The position numbers and the translations under genes are program-made. Shown here one piece after another: positions 30,752-42,000 of a DNA stretch of 64,000 nt. The notes under the pieces are model-generated. The model was not told the DNA's origin. It worked only from the letters and a program-made list of their open reading frames with translations, and made no database searches. Source of the DNA: Glebionis coronaria (lineage: Eukaryota; Streptophyta; Magnoliopsida; Asterales; Asteraceae); contig CM046877.1 in NCBI GenBank assembly GCA_025667525.1, positions 296,666,364 through 296,730,363 of the forward strand. The letters are read 5' to 3'. Position 1 is the stretch's first letter; the number at the start of each line of letters is the position of its first letter.

Positions 30752-31970
30752 TTAATTCATGGGGAAAATGGGGATCTCTTGGACCATTTCAACGGAAATG
30801 TCCTCCCCAAAATAATGTTTCACACGGTGACCATTCACTTTAAAGTTTGGACCATCGGGTTGTGACAACTCAATAGTTCCATATGGGAACACTTGGGCAA
30901 TAGTGAATGGACCGGACCATCTCGACTTAAGCTTGCCCGCAAAAAGTTTCAACCTTGAGTTAAAGAGGAGAACCGGCTCTCCAACTTTAAACTCACGGTT
31001 CTTGATCTTAGCATCATGCAATTTCTTAGTCTTTTCCTTGTAAAGCAAAGAATTCTCATAGGCATTGGCTCTCAATTCATCCATCTCATTAAGTTGATCT
31101 TTCCTATGTGAACCGGCTTGGTTTAAATCAAAGTTAGCCCACTTGAGAGCCCAAGATGCCTTGTGTTCTAACTCGAATGGGAGGTGGCACGCTTTTTCAT
31201 AGACAAGCCTATAAGGGGTACAACCAATTGGTGTCTTAAAAGCCGTCCTAAAAGCCCACAAAGCATCATCAAGCTTATCCGACCAAGAAGCTCGATGCTC
31301 TCCCACCGTTCTCTCTAAAATTCTCTTTAAACCACGATTTGTGACCTCGGTTTGACCATTGGTTTGAGGGTGATACGCGGTAGAAAGTCTATGATTAACT
31401 CCATATTTCTTCATAACTCTCGTGAATTGATAATTACAAAAGTGCGTACCACGATCACTTATGATGGCCCTAGGTACACCAAATCTAGCAAACAATTGCT
31501 TCAAGAACTTCACAACAACTCTAGCATCATTGGTAGGTAAGGCTTTAGCCTCAACCCATTTAGACACATAATCCACCGCCACAAGTATATACTTGTTTCC
31601 CTTAGAAGATGGAAAAGGTCCCATAAAATCTATGCCCCATACATCAAAAATCTCACACTCTTGAATAAAATTTTGTGGCATCTCATCACGTTGCGTAATT
31701 TTTCCTTGTCTTTGACACACATCACAAAATTTTACCATCTCTTGGGCATCTTTGTAAATGGAAGGCCAATAGTAACCCGAATCAAAGACTTTCTTGGCGG
31801 TATAGTTGGGCCCAAAATGTCCACCCGTAGGTCCTTTATGACATGCTTCTAAAATTTTAAATGCCTCGGGCCCATCTACACACCGTCTAATGATTTGGTC
31901 CGCACATTGCCTAAAAAGATAAGGATCATCCCAAAAGTAGTGCTTAACTTCCTTAAGAAATTTCTTCTTT
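30752..31970 (-). pseudogene. Element D integrase
   Basis: From about 31970 the frame encodes the zinc-binding region ([17 protein letters not shown]). The catalytic core follows with [22 protein letters not shown] and [13 protein letters not shown], all three acidic residues being present. The C-terminal domain has [12 protein letters not shown] and ends FPMN at 30752. The 328-codon part from the Met at 31738 has no internal break. Upstream a one-base deletion near 31970 puts RNase H in another frame, so no complete pol can be made. It is very similar to the integrases of C and E. Confidence 0.88.
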
Positions 31971-32529
31971 GTTGGTAAGTAAGACCCTCAATAAGCACAT
32001 TCCCCACAAGATAGTTTGCTATATCCGCAAACCAAGGGGTGGCATCCTCTTGGGAAGAGATAGACATGAGCTCCTCTAATGGAAAGGATTCATTGATTTC
32101 TTTATTAGGAAAATCGCCTTGAAAAGGATGCTCAAGTCTACTCAAGTGATCCGCCGCTAAATTCTCGGCTCCTTTCTTATCTCGAATTTCTATCTTAAAC
32201 TCTTGAAGCAACAAAACCCATCTCAAAAGCCTAGGCTTAGCATCTTGTTTTGTCATGAGATACTTGAGGGCGGAATGATCCGTATACACTATGGTTTTGG
32301 ATAGCACAAGGTAGGGTCTAAATTTCTCAAAAGCATAGACTATAGCAAGCAACTCTTTTTCCGTGGTAGTATAATGAAGTTGTGCACCGGTCATGGTTTT
32401 ACTCGCATAGTGTATAGGTTGAAAATGCTTATTCACTCTTTTTCCTAAGACGGCCCCCACCGCATAATCACTAGCGTCACACATAAGCTCAAAAGGTAAT
32501 TCCTAATTTAGAGAAACCAAAACGGGAGC
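31971..32529 (-). pseudogene. Element D RNase H, after the F insertion
   Basis: Pol resumes here after F. The target duplication GGAGC is at 32525-32529. The reading APVLVSLN meets a TAG at 32503-32505 where the relatives have Trp. RNase H follows, with [30 protein letters not shown] and ADHLSRLEH, and then the tether to integrase until the frameshift near 31970. The stop inside pol is independent of F, so D may already have been dead, or it may have decayed later. Confidence 0.88.
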
Positions 32530-33046
32530 TGTTGATCCCAAACTTAGATCGATTTAGCTTTATGTATACGAGATTAGATCAAGTAATACACTTAGAGAAA
32601 CCTTTGTATATGCTTATGAATTTAAGTGTTATGCGGAATTTAACACTTAAACAAGAACACACAATGATATAAACAAACTTTCACTTTGATTAATAATATC
32701 AAACTTGCTTACAATGAAAGTGGTTTACGAATGAAAACTTATATGAAACATTAACCTAAAGGTCTTCTTTTATAGACATAAGAAGCCTTGTACAATAATC
32801 TACGTATCAGCTATTCTAGGTAAAGATAAATATAGAAAATACATTGTTGTTCCTATCTTTACTAGAAGTAATCTAGAATACAATAAACGCGTAGAGTATA
32901 TCTTCCCATCAGTGCTTGTCTTCAATGTGTCAACGCTTGACTTTATCTTGTCAACGCTTGAGCTGTTAGCGCTTGTTTTGTTCTTGCCAACGCTTGTGTT
33001 ACTCTTGTCAGCGCTCAAGTGATCTGGCCTTAATTTATTCCCAACA
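32530..33046 (-). repeat. 3' LTR of element F
   Basis: This 517-bp LTR has a TATA box (minus strand CTATAAAAG) at 32767-32775. Six TCARCGCT-type units lie at 32909, 32930, 32951, 32966, 32987 and 33008, with spacings 21, 21, 15, 21 and 21. The units happen to form a short ORF that reads through the array, but it is not supported as a gene. Confidence 0.93.
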
Positions 33047-33060
33047 ATCCTCCCTTAAAC
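33047..33060 (-). promoter_or_regulatory. Polypurine tract of element F
   Basis: The minus strand reads GTTTAAGGGAGGAT directly before the LTR, a typical Copia tract. Confidence 0.8.
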
Positions 33061-33098
33061 TTGATATCCACTCTTATGATCAAGTTTCTGAATAAGCA

Positions 33099-36000
33099 TT
33101 AAGTACTAGGAGGAATCTTACAAACCTTCTCATATTGGTAATGAATAAATCTGATCAAATCTTTTGCCACGTCACTTGAATAATCTATTTCCAGCTGAGT
33201 GTCCTTCATCTTCTCCAAAATAGCTTTGGATATGAAATACTGACCATCCACAAGTAGATACTCAGCAAACTTTGTAGAACTCAAATGGTAAACACCAGCA
33301 GCTGAATATAACCTCCATTGAAGACCACTGAGGTCATCTTCAAGATCCTTCCAAATTGCAGGATCCTCATCTTTTGGTCCACACATTCTTTTGAATGTGG
33401 ACCAAAGTTTTATTCCATTAGCTGAAGTTGGTGCTTCAGCCTCATACTTGGTCTCCAGCAACCTCCAAAGGTCCACCAAGTCTTCTCTATCACAACTTGC
33501 AAACAAAGATATGAGAGTGGTAAAAGTGTGTACCTCTTTGCCATATCTGCCAATCTTCCAAAACCCACATTCATCTTCTTCATAGCTCACAATTGGGTTT
33601 CTGGAATCTAATGGTAACACTTGCACCATATCTGAAGCTTCTAAAGGTGAGAGCTTGAGGCTCTTTCTGATGACAACTTCACTTGGATATAGTGGATCCA
33701 TATCTTTGGGAAACTCAAGAGAAATTCCCTTCTTCATTGGCCTGGGAACAAACATAGCTTTCTTGAGCTCCATTTCTTCTGCAAGTTCTTCCTTTCTTTC
33801 ATTTGAAAGAAGTCTGAGAGTGTTTGCTTCCTGCACTCTCACCCAAATGGGATATGCCTTGCATTCCAATTCATCAAATGTCAATGCCCTCAACTTCTGA
33901 TAAGTCCATCCAACTCCATGACATCTGAGCAACATGAAGTATAGCTCCCTTCTATCCCTTTTAAACTCTGAGAGAATATTACTTGCCTTGTGTTTCAAAA
34001 TTACCTGGCAATCCTTCTGAACTCTAAGAAGAATCTCCAAACCCCATATTTGATCTGAATGGTCAAGTCTGGATTCTCCATACATCTTTCTTCCCAAGCA
34101 TTGTACATTTGAACCACCTCTGGCATGTCAAAGTCAACCTGCAATTTCAACTCTCTCAACTTCTCCTTAGCCAACTCATCCCCATACTCAAGCCTTTCTG
34201 GTTCTATAATCATCACACTTGAGTCTGAGCTAGCTCCATCACTTCCTTCTTCTGAAGTCACAACAAATGGTGACTCTTTCACCTCCTTTTTATCTTGTTC
34301 CATGATTTGTGCAGCTAATCTTCTATCAAACTCAACTTGAGCTGCATCCTTTGGAACAATCTCTTCTACCATTATACCCTTACCCTTATCTGATGGTGCA
34401 ATGGTTGGTAAGGTAGATGGTGATACCTGTGCAGAAACTTCCTTGATGATAGATGATGACTGGGATACATCACCTTCATGTGCAGGTCTGTCAACGCCCA
34501 ATTTTGTCCTATCAGCGCCCAAAATATTTCTATCAGCGTCCAAATTCTCCTTGTCAACGCCCAAATATCCTGCCTCAGCGCCTTTTGTAACTTCTTCCAA
34601 CATGGCTGTAAATGATAAATTCAAGTTGGTAGGAGAAACTAAGGACGTATCAAAACCTGTTTGTTTCTTCAAAGTTGTAAGGGCCTCAGCAACATCCATT
34701 GATTGACCATCATGGTTGCCCTTATCACTCAGATTTATTGGATCTTCCTCCCCTTTGGAAGATTCCTCCATACCCCTTCTTGCACTAGCACTCTCCAAAA
34801 CAACAATCCTCTCCCTCAATTTCTTGAGTTCAAGGCCTTGGGAGCTGACAACTTGTACTAAGTCTGCATTTTGCTTTTGCAAGCTCATGCAGACTGCTGT
34901 CAATTCCATAAGAGTCATTGGTTCCAGCCTACCCTCTTCTGAAATGGGTATTTGACCTCCCAAGTCAGATTCATTGGGCAAGGATGAGGACTTAATGATG
35001 GTGGGACTGCCTTGGCCAGCATCTAAGCCAGAACCAATAGTCCCAGCCTCATCCAGGTCACCAGCCACACTTGTGGTGGTGGTTCTCTCTGCTACATGGC
35101 TAGGACCACCAGAGGAGAACACTCCAGTAGTCCTTTGGCGTTTCATCAACCTATATTCAGGGGGTGTGGAAGATGGTGTGGAAAAATGAGTGGATGTGGG
35201 TTGGATAAGGGGTGTTTGGGTTTGTGAAGGTTGTGTGTCAGCGTTGGAAATAGGCACATCAACGCCAACATTTAATGTGTCAGCGTTGAAGGAAGCTTGG
35301 TCAATTTGCATAGGTTCAGGTGAAGGTATGGGTTCAGGTATTGGGTCAAGTTGTGGTTGGGGGTCAATTTGTGGTTGGGGGTCTGGTTGGGGTTGTGCTG
35401 CTGCAATAACAGCAAGCATAGCTTGGGTTAAAGGTAGGTCACGATGGGGTGGTGAGTTCATCTTCATAAAAATAGCTTTCCTTTGCTCAGGGATCTTATA
35501 AAAATCATTATGATCCCTGGTGCAGTATCCTTGAACATCAAAAACCATTTGTAAAAATCGGGGATAAGCTAAAGTCATTTTGTTCCCCTTGTTTTTACAC
35601 ATGCCCTCAAAAATCATTTTAGAATAATTAAATTTTTGCCCTGTTGCAATGCACACAATAGCACTTGCAATAGATCTATTGATCTCATTGTGTGCAGTGC
35701 ATTTGGGACTCAAACATTGAAGGAGGACATGTATGAGTTACTTCCAGGCTGGGGAAAATTCCTGCTTATGATACTTGTTTAAGGTACCTTCATCAGGAAA
35801 AGGATATCCCAAAGCCCTAAGCCCTTGTTCTATTTCATTAATGGGAAGGGTGGCTATACCATCAGCATCATCAAGATGCAAGGCTTGGCGTACCAAAGCC
35901 TTAGTAACCACCCAAGGTCTCCCATGAACAATAGAAGTCAATGTAGTCACTCTATTAACTGTTGAGGAACTAACAGTGTTCCAAAACTGCTTAATATGTG

Positions 36001-36175
36001 TGACTAGAATGAGTGGTGCATGAGAAAGAGCATACCTTAATGGGGATACGTTCAAATACGCCACCATTTGTGTGTATTGGGGAAACAGAGCATCATCAGC
36101 TTCAAGATACGCGATCATGTTATGTTGACTTCTGAACCCCAATTCCAATTCTGATGGTCTAAACTTTGGTGCCAT
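33099..36175 (-). pseudogene. Element F accessory ORF downstream of pol (unknown function)
   Basis: The reading starts MAPKFRPSELELGF at 36175. A TAA at 35738-35740 lies in frame, and the reading continues to about 34020, where a one-base shift joins it to the last part, ending at 33099. The whole is about 1,050 codons. Part 1 is a compact domain (HNMIAYLEADDALFPQY, HIKQFWNTV, LHLDDADGIATLP). A Pro/Gln-rich stretch, a coiled-coil-like segment (near LELKKLRERIVVLES) and the 7-residue repeats (GVDK, DADR, GADR) follow. Part 3 is another folded-looking domain (WRLYSAAGVYHL, DLIRFIHYQYEKV). From memory it resembles hypothetical proteins of Asteraceae retroelements. The position is that of the envelope-like gene of Sireviruses, but no signal peptide or membrane segment is evident. 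Confidence 0.75.
34491..34582 (-). repeat. In-frame 21-nt repeats in the accessory ORF
   Basis: Five TCARCG cores start at 34491, 34512, 34533, 34554 and 34575, exactly 21 bases apart. They encode heptads of the form (G/D)(V/A)D(R/K). A second cluster is at 35238, 35259 and 35280, again 21 bases apart. Confidence 0.9.
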
Positions 36176-37431
36176 AGATGAAAGCTTGTTAAATTTAAGT
36201 GAAGAAGATGAAGTTGATAAGAGAAAATTGTGTTAGACAAGAATTATAGATACCCTGTTTAAAAATAGGAGCCAAATTTATAGGAGAAGAAAATGCATGT
36301 GATAGGCCCAAAAATAGGCAAGTATTTTCAAAAGGTAATCATGAAAATATTGAAAAATTATAAGTTTATCTCATGCATTAAATGTAAAGTAACAACTCCC
36401 AAAATTACGGCCTAAAAATATGTCAAAAAGTAACAACTGGGTAGGTCCCATTGAGTGTCAACGGTCAAAAATAACCTATCAACGCCCAACGGCTATAATC
36501 TTGTCAACGTTTGCCTATAGCCATGTCAGCGTCCAAATTGGTCACAACAACGCTTGGAAATATACTTGTCAGCGTCCAAAAATAAAAATGTTTAAAAATG
36601 AAAAATGACCTTAACAAAGTAATTTATCCTAGAGAAGATAACCAAAAAGCTGATAATTATTATAGGGCGGCAAGCACTGTCCAGTTATGCACACTTGCTT
36701 AAGCAAGATAGACATAACAGTCCTCTAGTGTCCCTTGCTAACCAAAACTCTTAACAACCAAGTTACCTTACAAAATTCCTTGTTACTCCCAGGTAAATCC
36801 TATAACAAAATTATTCCCAAGTCTCCCAACAGACCACAACCAATTCTAGGCCAAAAATGTCTTGGCAGCATGCATAGTATATCAACTTTGCATGCTACAG
36901 TGCCTCATGATTTAGTAAAACTAACTCATACTCACCTGTGGACATAATCTAGAATTGTGATAAGAGTATCATATGGATACCCAAACATCCTAAAGGTTCC
37001 TAAAACCTCCCCTTAAACTATGATACATAAGTTTGCTAAAATCATACATGAACATAAAAATTTATGTCAAGATAGGAATTTAAAATTCCAACCATCATCC
37101 ATAAACAAAAACTTGTCCAAATGCTTCTCCATTGATCCATAAGCAACTCTGTATCCAATGGTATACTGCTAACACCATCTGCACATTTAGATTGAAAACC
37201 ACAAAACTAACATTGTTGCTGACAACGCCCCGATAACACATGACAGCATTGAGGGAAGCTTTGTCAGCGTTAGACAATTATATTGCTGACAACGTTACGA
37301 AAACACTTATCAGTGTTCAAGCAACCTTTGTCAGTGTTAGAAAAATATAGTGGAAAATCTAAATCATCAATAAGACCAATAACAATGCATCATCCTGTAC
37401 ATACTTTTACAAAAAGATTCCAAAACACATA
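36176..37431 (-). other. Element F spacer between RNase H and the accessory ORF
   Basis: No gene is seen in this 1.26 kb. It carries two clusters of the dispersed motif: 36458, 36479, 36504, 36526, 36547 and 36569, and 37222, 37243, 37264, 37289, 37310 and 37331. Most steps are 21 bases, but some of 22 and 25 bases break the 3-base rule seen in the coding parts. Confidence 0.7.
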
Positions 37432-38247
37432 TTATGTGAGATTGACGATTCCAATACTTGTTACCAAGTATTGTAATCTCCCAGCATCAAAAGGTTTAGT
37501 TAATAAATCTGACACATTTTCCTCAGTGTCAACCCTATCTGGTTGTATTAAACCTTTTTCAAAGCAATCTCTTATAAAATGGTGTCTAATTTCTATGTGT
37601 TTAGTTTTAGAATGATGTACAGGATTCTTAATGATGCATAAAGTACTGTTATTGTCAACAAATATCTTGGTATGCATGAAATTATACCCATAGTCCAACA
37701 GCTGGTTCTGAATCCACAAAACTTGTCCACAACAAGCAGCTGCAGCCACATACTCAGCTTCAGTTGTAGAATTAGCCACCACTGTTTGTTTCCTGCATTG
37801 CCAAGATATCAACCTGCTCCCAAGAAACTGACATCCACCAGTTGTGGATTTCCTATCAAATTTATCACCTCCATAATCACTATCTGAATATGCAATCAGC
37901 TCCAATGGTGAATCCTTTGGGTACCACAAACCAAGACCAAGATAGCATCTTAGGTACCTAAAGATCCTCTTCACAGCATAAAGGTGACATTCTTTGGGAG
38001 TCACTTGATGGCGTGCACAAGCACACACAGCAAACATGATGTCAGGTCTGGAGGCAGTAAGATACATCAAGGATCCAATCATGGATCTATAGTGCCTGAC
38101 ATCAACATCTTTCCCATCTCCAATCTTTCCCCAAGGGTGTTCTCTATCCATAGGAGTAGTAGCCCTCTTTTCATGTGGAGAAAAGCCAAATTTCTTCAAG
38201 ATCTCAGCAACATATTTATCCTGGGAGATGAAGATACCATCTTCTTT
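37432..38247 (-). pseudogene. Element F reverse transcriptase end and RNase H
   Basis: This is in frame with the integrase-RT ORF but separated from it by TAG at 38248-38250, where Gln is expected. It contains the RT connection (YRSMIGSLMYLTASRPDI) and RNase H with LIAYSDSDYGGDKFDRKSTTG, NSTTEAEYVA and KHIEIRHHFIRD, followed by the tail ENVSDLLTKPFD. RNase H removes the RNA strand after reverse transcription. It ends at 37432. Confidence 0.92.
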
Positions 38248-40717
38248 CTACTGAACTTGTAAACCAAGAAAGAAGTTCATCTCACCCATAGCACTCATCT
38301 TGAATTTTTCTGTCATAAGCTTGGAGAAATCCTCACTCATCTTTGGATCAGTAGACCTAAAAATGATATCATCAACATAGACCTGCACAAGCAACACATC
38401 CTTGCCTTTCTTCTTTGTAAATAGTGTCTGATCTATGGTGCCCCTCTTGAATCCATTGTCCACTAAATAGGTAGACAAAGTACCATACCATGCTCTAGGG
38501 GCTTGATGAAGGCCATACATAGCCTTTTTGACTCTATACACTTTATCTGGATTCTCTGGATCCTCAAAACCTGGAGGCTGCATCACATAAAATTCCTCAA
38601 CAATAGTTCCATAGAGGAAAGCACTTTTGACATCCATTTGATAGACTGTGAAGCCCATGCAGGATGCATAGGCTAGAAAAATCCCAATAGCTTCAATCCT
38701 TGCAACTGGTGCAAAGACCTCCTCATAATATATCCCCTCCTCTTGTGTATATCTCTGAGCCACTAACCTTGCCTTGTTTCTGACCACAATGCCTCTTTCA
38801 TCTCTCTTGTTCCTTAGAACCCATCTTGTCCTTATAGGTCTGACATATCTGGGACAATCAACCAGCTCCCAAACATCCTGAATTGCAAATTGGTGAAGCT
38901 CATCCTGCATTGCTTCCACCCAACTTGGTTCTTTGAGAGAATCAAATATCTTCTTGGGTTCCTGTTGTGACAGAAAACAGGCAAACAAACATGCTTGCAC
39001 AAGAGGGGTATCAACCTTCTTGTGTATATTGGCAATAAACCCACCAAGACCTTGATGAGATCTTCTAGTCTGAACTGGAGTATCAACATTACCAATGATT
39101 TGAGAAGGAGGATGATTCTTCATGACGGAAGTAAGTACTCCTCCCTCAAAAAGTCTGGTATCTTCAACTTCATTCTCCATGTTGCTAATATCTTCTTCAT
39201 CAGGCTCTCTTACATCAACATGAGGATGAACCTCTTCATATATATTGGAAGGTTCACCTTGTTCAAAAATGGAAGTGAAAAGATGGGCAGAATTGTTGTC
39301 AACGCCTGAATCTTGTTTGTCAGCGCTTGGGCTAACAACGCTTGAACTGTTGTTGTCAACGTCTGATCCATCAACGTCTGAATTGGTCTTGTCAGCGCTA
39401 GATTTGCCTTTGTCAACGCCTGAAGGACCATGCGTGTTTGTATCTGGTGGGACTTGGAAACCACCATTATCTTTTCCAGCAGCAAAAGCATCTGTCCAAA
39501 TGGGAATTGTGACATATTCTAGTATAGGAGATGTCTTTTCTGCTTGTGATCCAACCCTCTCATGAACCTGTGTACCTGAAACATCAACAACTTGTTCTTC
39601 CACAACATTTGAATTTACCTTCACAATGTCTGGATTAGTGACAGGCATATAATTTAAAGTTCTAGATAAGGGTTCCAAGTCAAACAACCAATTAGGACCA
39701 CTTTCAGGATCACTATGCTTATTTTCTAAAAACCTAATATGTACTCTTTCAAGTATACGTTTTTCTTCTTTAAGATAAACCCTATATCCCTTGCTCTGTA
39801 CTGAATACCTCATGAAGTAACCCTCTTCACCTTTTGCACTAAATTTCCCTAAGACATCACTAGTATCCAAAACTACTACATGACAACCAAAAGGTCTGAG
39901 AAAACCAATATTAGGTTTTCTACCCCAAAGTAACTCATAAGGTGTTTTGTTCTGAATTTTGTTAACCAATGCTCTATTTTGAACATAACAAGCTGTATTA
40001 ACAGCCTCAACCCAAAAGGCTATAGGAAAATGAGCATCAGCCAACATTGTTCTGGCTGCTTCAATTAGGGTTCTATTCTTCCTCTCAGCAACCCCATTTT
40101 GTTGTGGGGTTCTAGCAATACTAAATTGCCTAGTAATTCCTTTCCTGGCACAGAAATCATCTAGCTTCTTATTCCTGAATTCACCACCATTATCACTCCT
40201 AAGCATTTTAACCTCATTGCCAGACCTCTTCTCAATCTGAGTGATAAAATCAATTAGAATATCAGTTGTGTCACTCTTCATAGCTAGAAAGAATGTCCAA
40301 GTAAACCTAGAAAAGTCATCTGTGATGACAAAGCAATATGACTTACCATTCAAACTTTCTATATTGGTTGGACCAAAAAGGTCCATGTGTAGCATATGAA
40401 GAGGTCTAGAACTAGTATGCACCTGTTTGGACTTGAATGAAACCTTGTGCTGCTTGCCTTTAAGACATGCAACACAAGAGTGGTCATTGTGGAAGGCCTT
40501 CTCAGGCAAACCATCAACTAAACCAAGTCTCACAAGCCTATTTATAATTTTAAAATTTATGTGCCCTAGTCTCCTGTGCCACAAATTACTCTCATCTACT
40601 GAGGCCTTAGCTTAAAAACAAGACATATTATTATTCATTTTAATCCCATTCAAATTCACATTATATATGTCCTTATGCCTTGGTGTTCTATACTCCATAT
40701 ATTTCTCATCAGGGATC
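38248..40717 (-). CDS. Element F integrase and reverse transcriptase
   Basis: From 40584 a 778-codon frame is open. The part upstream to 40717 belongs to the same protein but is interrupted. It starts with the GAG-pre-integrase motif LWHRRLGHINF and the zinc site (CVACLKGKQ). The integrase core has HMDLFGPT, RSDNGGEFRNK and QQNGVAERKNRTL, supplying the D-D-E triad. A linker follows (about 39200-39700) that carries seven copies of the dispersed motif. Reverse transcriptase comes last, with VYQMDVKSAFLYG, MYGLHQAPRAWY and the catalytic VYVDDIIF. It copies element RNA and inserts the cDNA. It ends at a TAG (38248) inside RT, so the product would lack RNase H. Confidence 0.93.
39299..39430 (-). 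repeat. In-frame 21/15-nt repeats in the integrase-RT linker of F
   Basis: Cores start at 39299, 39320, 39335, 39356, 39371, 39392 and 39413 (steps 21, 15, 21, 15, 21 and 21). The protein reads SGVDKGKSSADK and SPSADKQDSGVDNN, all in one frame. Confidence 0.9.
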
Positions 40718-41035
40718 TTATAATCCTAACAGAACTTTATTTTTGTTATCACAGACTTGTGATACACTAAAAAGGTTGTAATCAAGTTCTTTTACCAGAA
40801 AGACGTTCTCAAAACACAAATTCTTGGTGAGAAGGGTTCCTTTGCCTGTGATAGTACCATATCCGCCTCCAAAGTAAACCTTATCACCATCCTTAATGGG
40901 AGTGAAGTTGGTCAAGTAGTCTTCCTTCCCTGTCATGTGCCTTGAGCATCCACTATCCCAATATCCATAATCATTGACCTGTCTTTGAATGCCCTGCACA
41001 TAAAGAAAACAAATTAGTTTTCTTTGGGAACCCAA
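40718..41035 (-). pseudogene. Element F protease
   Basis: The segment DYGYWDSGCSRHMTG carries the aspartic protease DSG motif typical of Copia elements. GGYGTITGKGTL and LDYNLFSVSQVCD follow. The frame differs from the preceding gag-linker ORF, which ends at 41014, and it breaks near 40718 before the GAG-pre-integrase region, so the protein is interrupted on both sides. It would cut the gag-pol polyprotein. Confidence 0.85.
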
Positions 41036-41976
41036 GTCTTAAAAGACTTGGATTCATCTGGTTGTTCAATAAGAACAGACTTAGTTCTCACAACAACCCC
41101 ATTCTCATCCTTCTTAGGATGAAATACCCAGTTAACCCCAATAGGTTTTGTAATGACCTTTGAAATGTAATTAAATCTGTTGCAGGTCATTGAGATCCCA
41201 TTATCATTAGGGTTTTGATCTTTCTTGGGTCTCCATGTTAAGCTTGAAGAAGCTTTAGACCCCTTACCCTGTGGTTGCAAATATTTAGGTCTGGTCACGT
41301 TTCTGACAGCGTTGGAATTAGTCTTGTCAACGCTGAAATTACCCTTGTCAGCGTTGAATCTAGGGTTTGCTACAGAAACCCATTGCCTATTAGACCAGGT
41401 GTTTGTCTTTTGAAATGGTCTTTGTCCATGAGTGTTAGACCCTCTAGTAAAGAATGGGGCAGGTCTAATCACTTGTGGACTTTGCTGCACACAAGGTTTG
41501 GGTCTGACAACGTTTGACTTTCTAACAACGTTGACTTTGTTCCTGTCAGCGCTGAAATTGTTCCTGTCAGCGCTGGCTTTGGGAGCGTTGACACACTTGT
41601 ATGCCAAGTGTGAAAAGCTACCACAAGTGTAACAAGCTTTTCTATATACAACTTTAGGTCTAGAAGAAAAGAAGCCTGTTCCTTGATTGCTAACTTGGCT
41701 CTTGGGAGACCTAGTATTCCTATACATCTCTGCATATTTAATGCTAGGTTTTCTATCAGTGTTTGAGCCTAGGTCAACAACTTTACCAGTGAGTGGGTTA
41801 GTAACCTTAATGGGTGTTGACTCATTGGGACTTTCACATAGTAAGCCACCCTTAACAAATAAAGTAGGGTTAGCTTTCTTCCATTCATTCAGGTCAGTCA
41901 ACTTTTGTTGATACTCTTCAACTGGAGTGACAACTCTTGGTGGAGGAATGAATTCCTCCTCTTGGAGCTCTGGCAA
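41014..41976 (-). pseudogene. Element F gag-protease linker with a second zinc knuckle
   Basis: This frame continues gag after the TAA at 42001-42003. It encodes PRVVTPVEEYQQKLTDLNEW, a second zinc knuckle CYTCGSFSHLAYKC (CX2CX4HX4C), and a basic Asn/Ser-rich stretch containing two clusters of the dispersed motif (41306-41355 and 41507-41590; protein SADRNNFSADRN, FNADKGNFSVDK). It ends WVPKEN at 41014. A nucleic-acid-binding role is likely from the knuckle. The start at 41976 is not a true initiation codon. Confidence 0.8.
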
Positions 41977-42000
41977 ACCAGTCCAAGATAGGTCCTTTTG

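Noticed and set aside
32800..33018. A 72-codon ORF in the 3' LTR of F reading SVDK-type repeats
   Set aside because: It lies across the LTR unit array and TATA-downstream sequence, and the same reading arises from the repeats alone. It is reported as a repeat, not a gene.
34491..34582. Regularly spaced short repeats resembling a CRISPR array
   Set aside because: The repeats are only 8-12 bases, lie inside a coding frame of a plant retrotransposon and have no cas genes.
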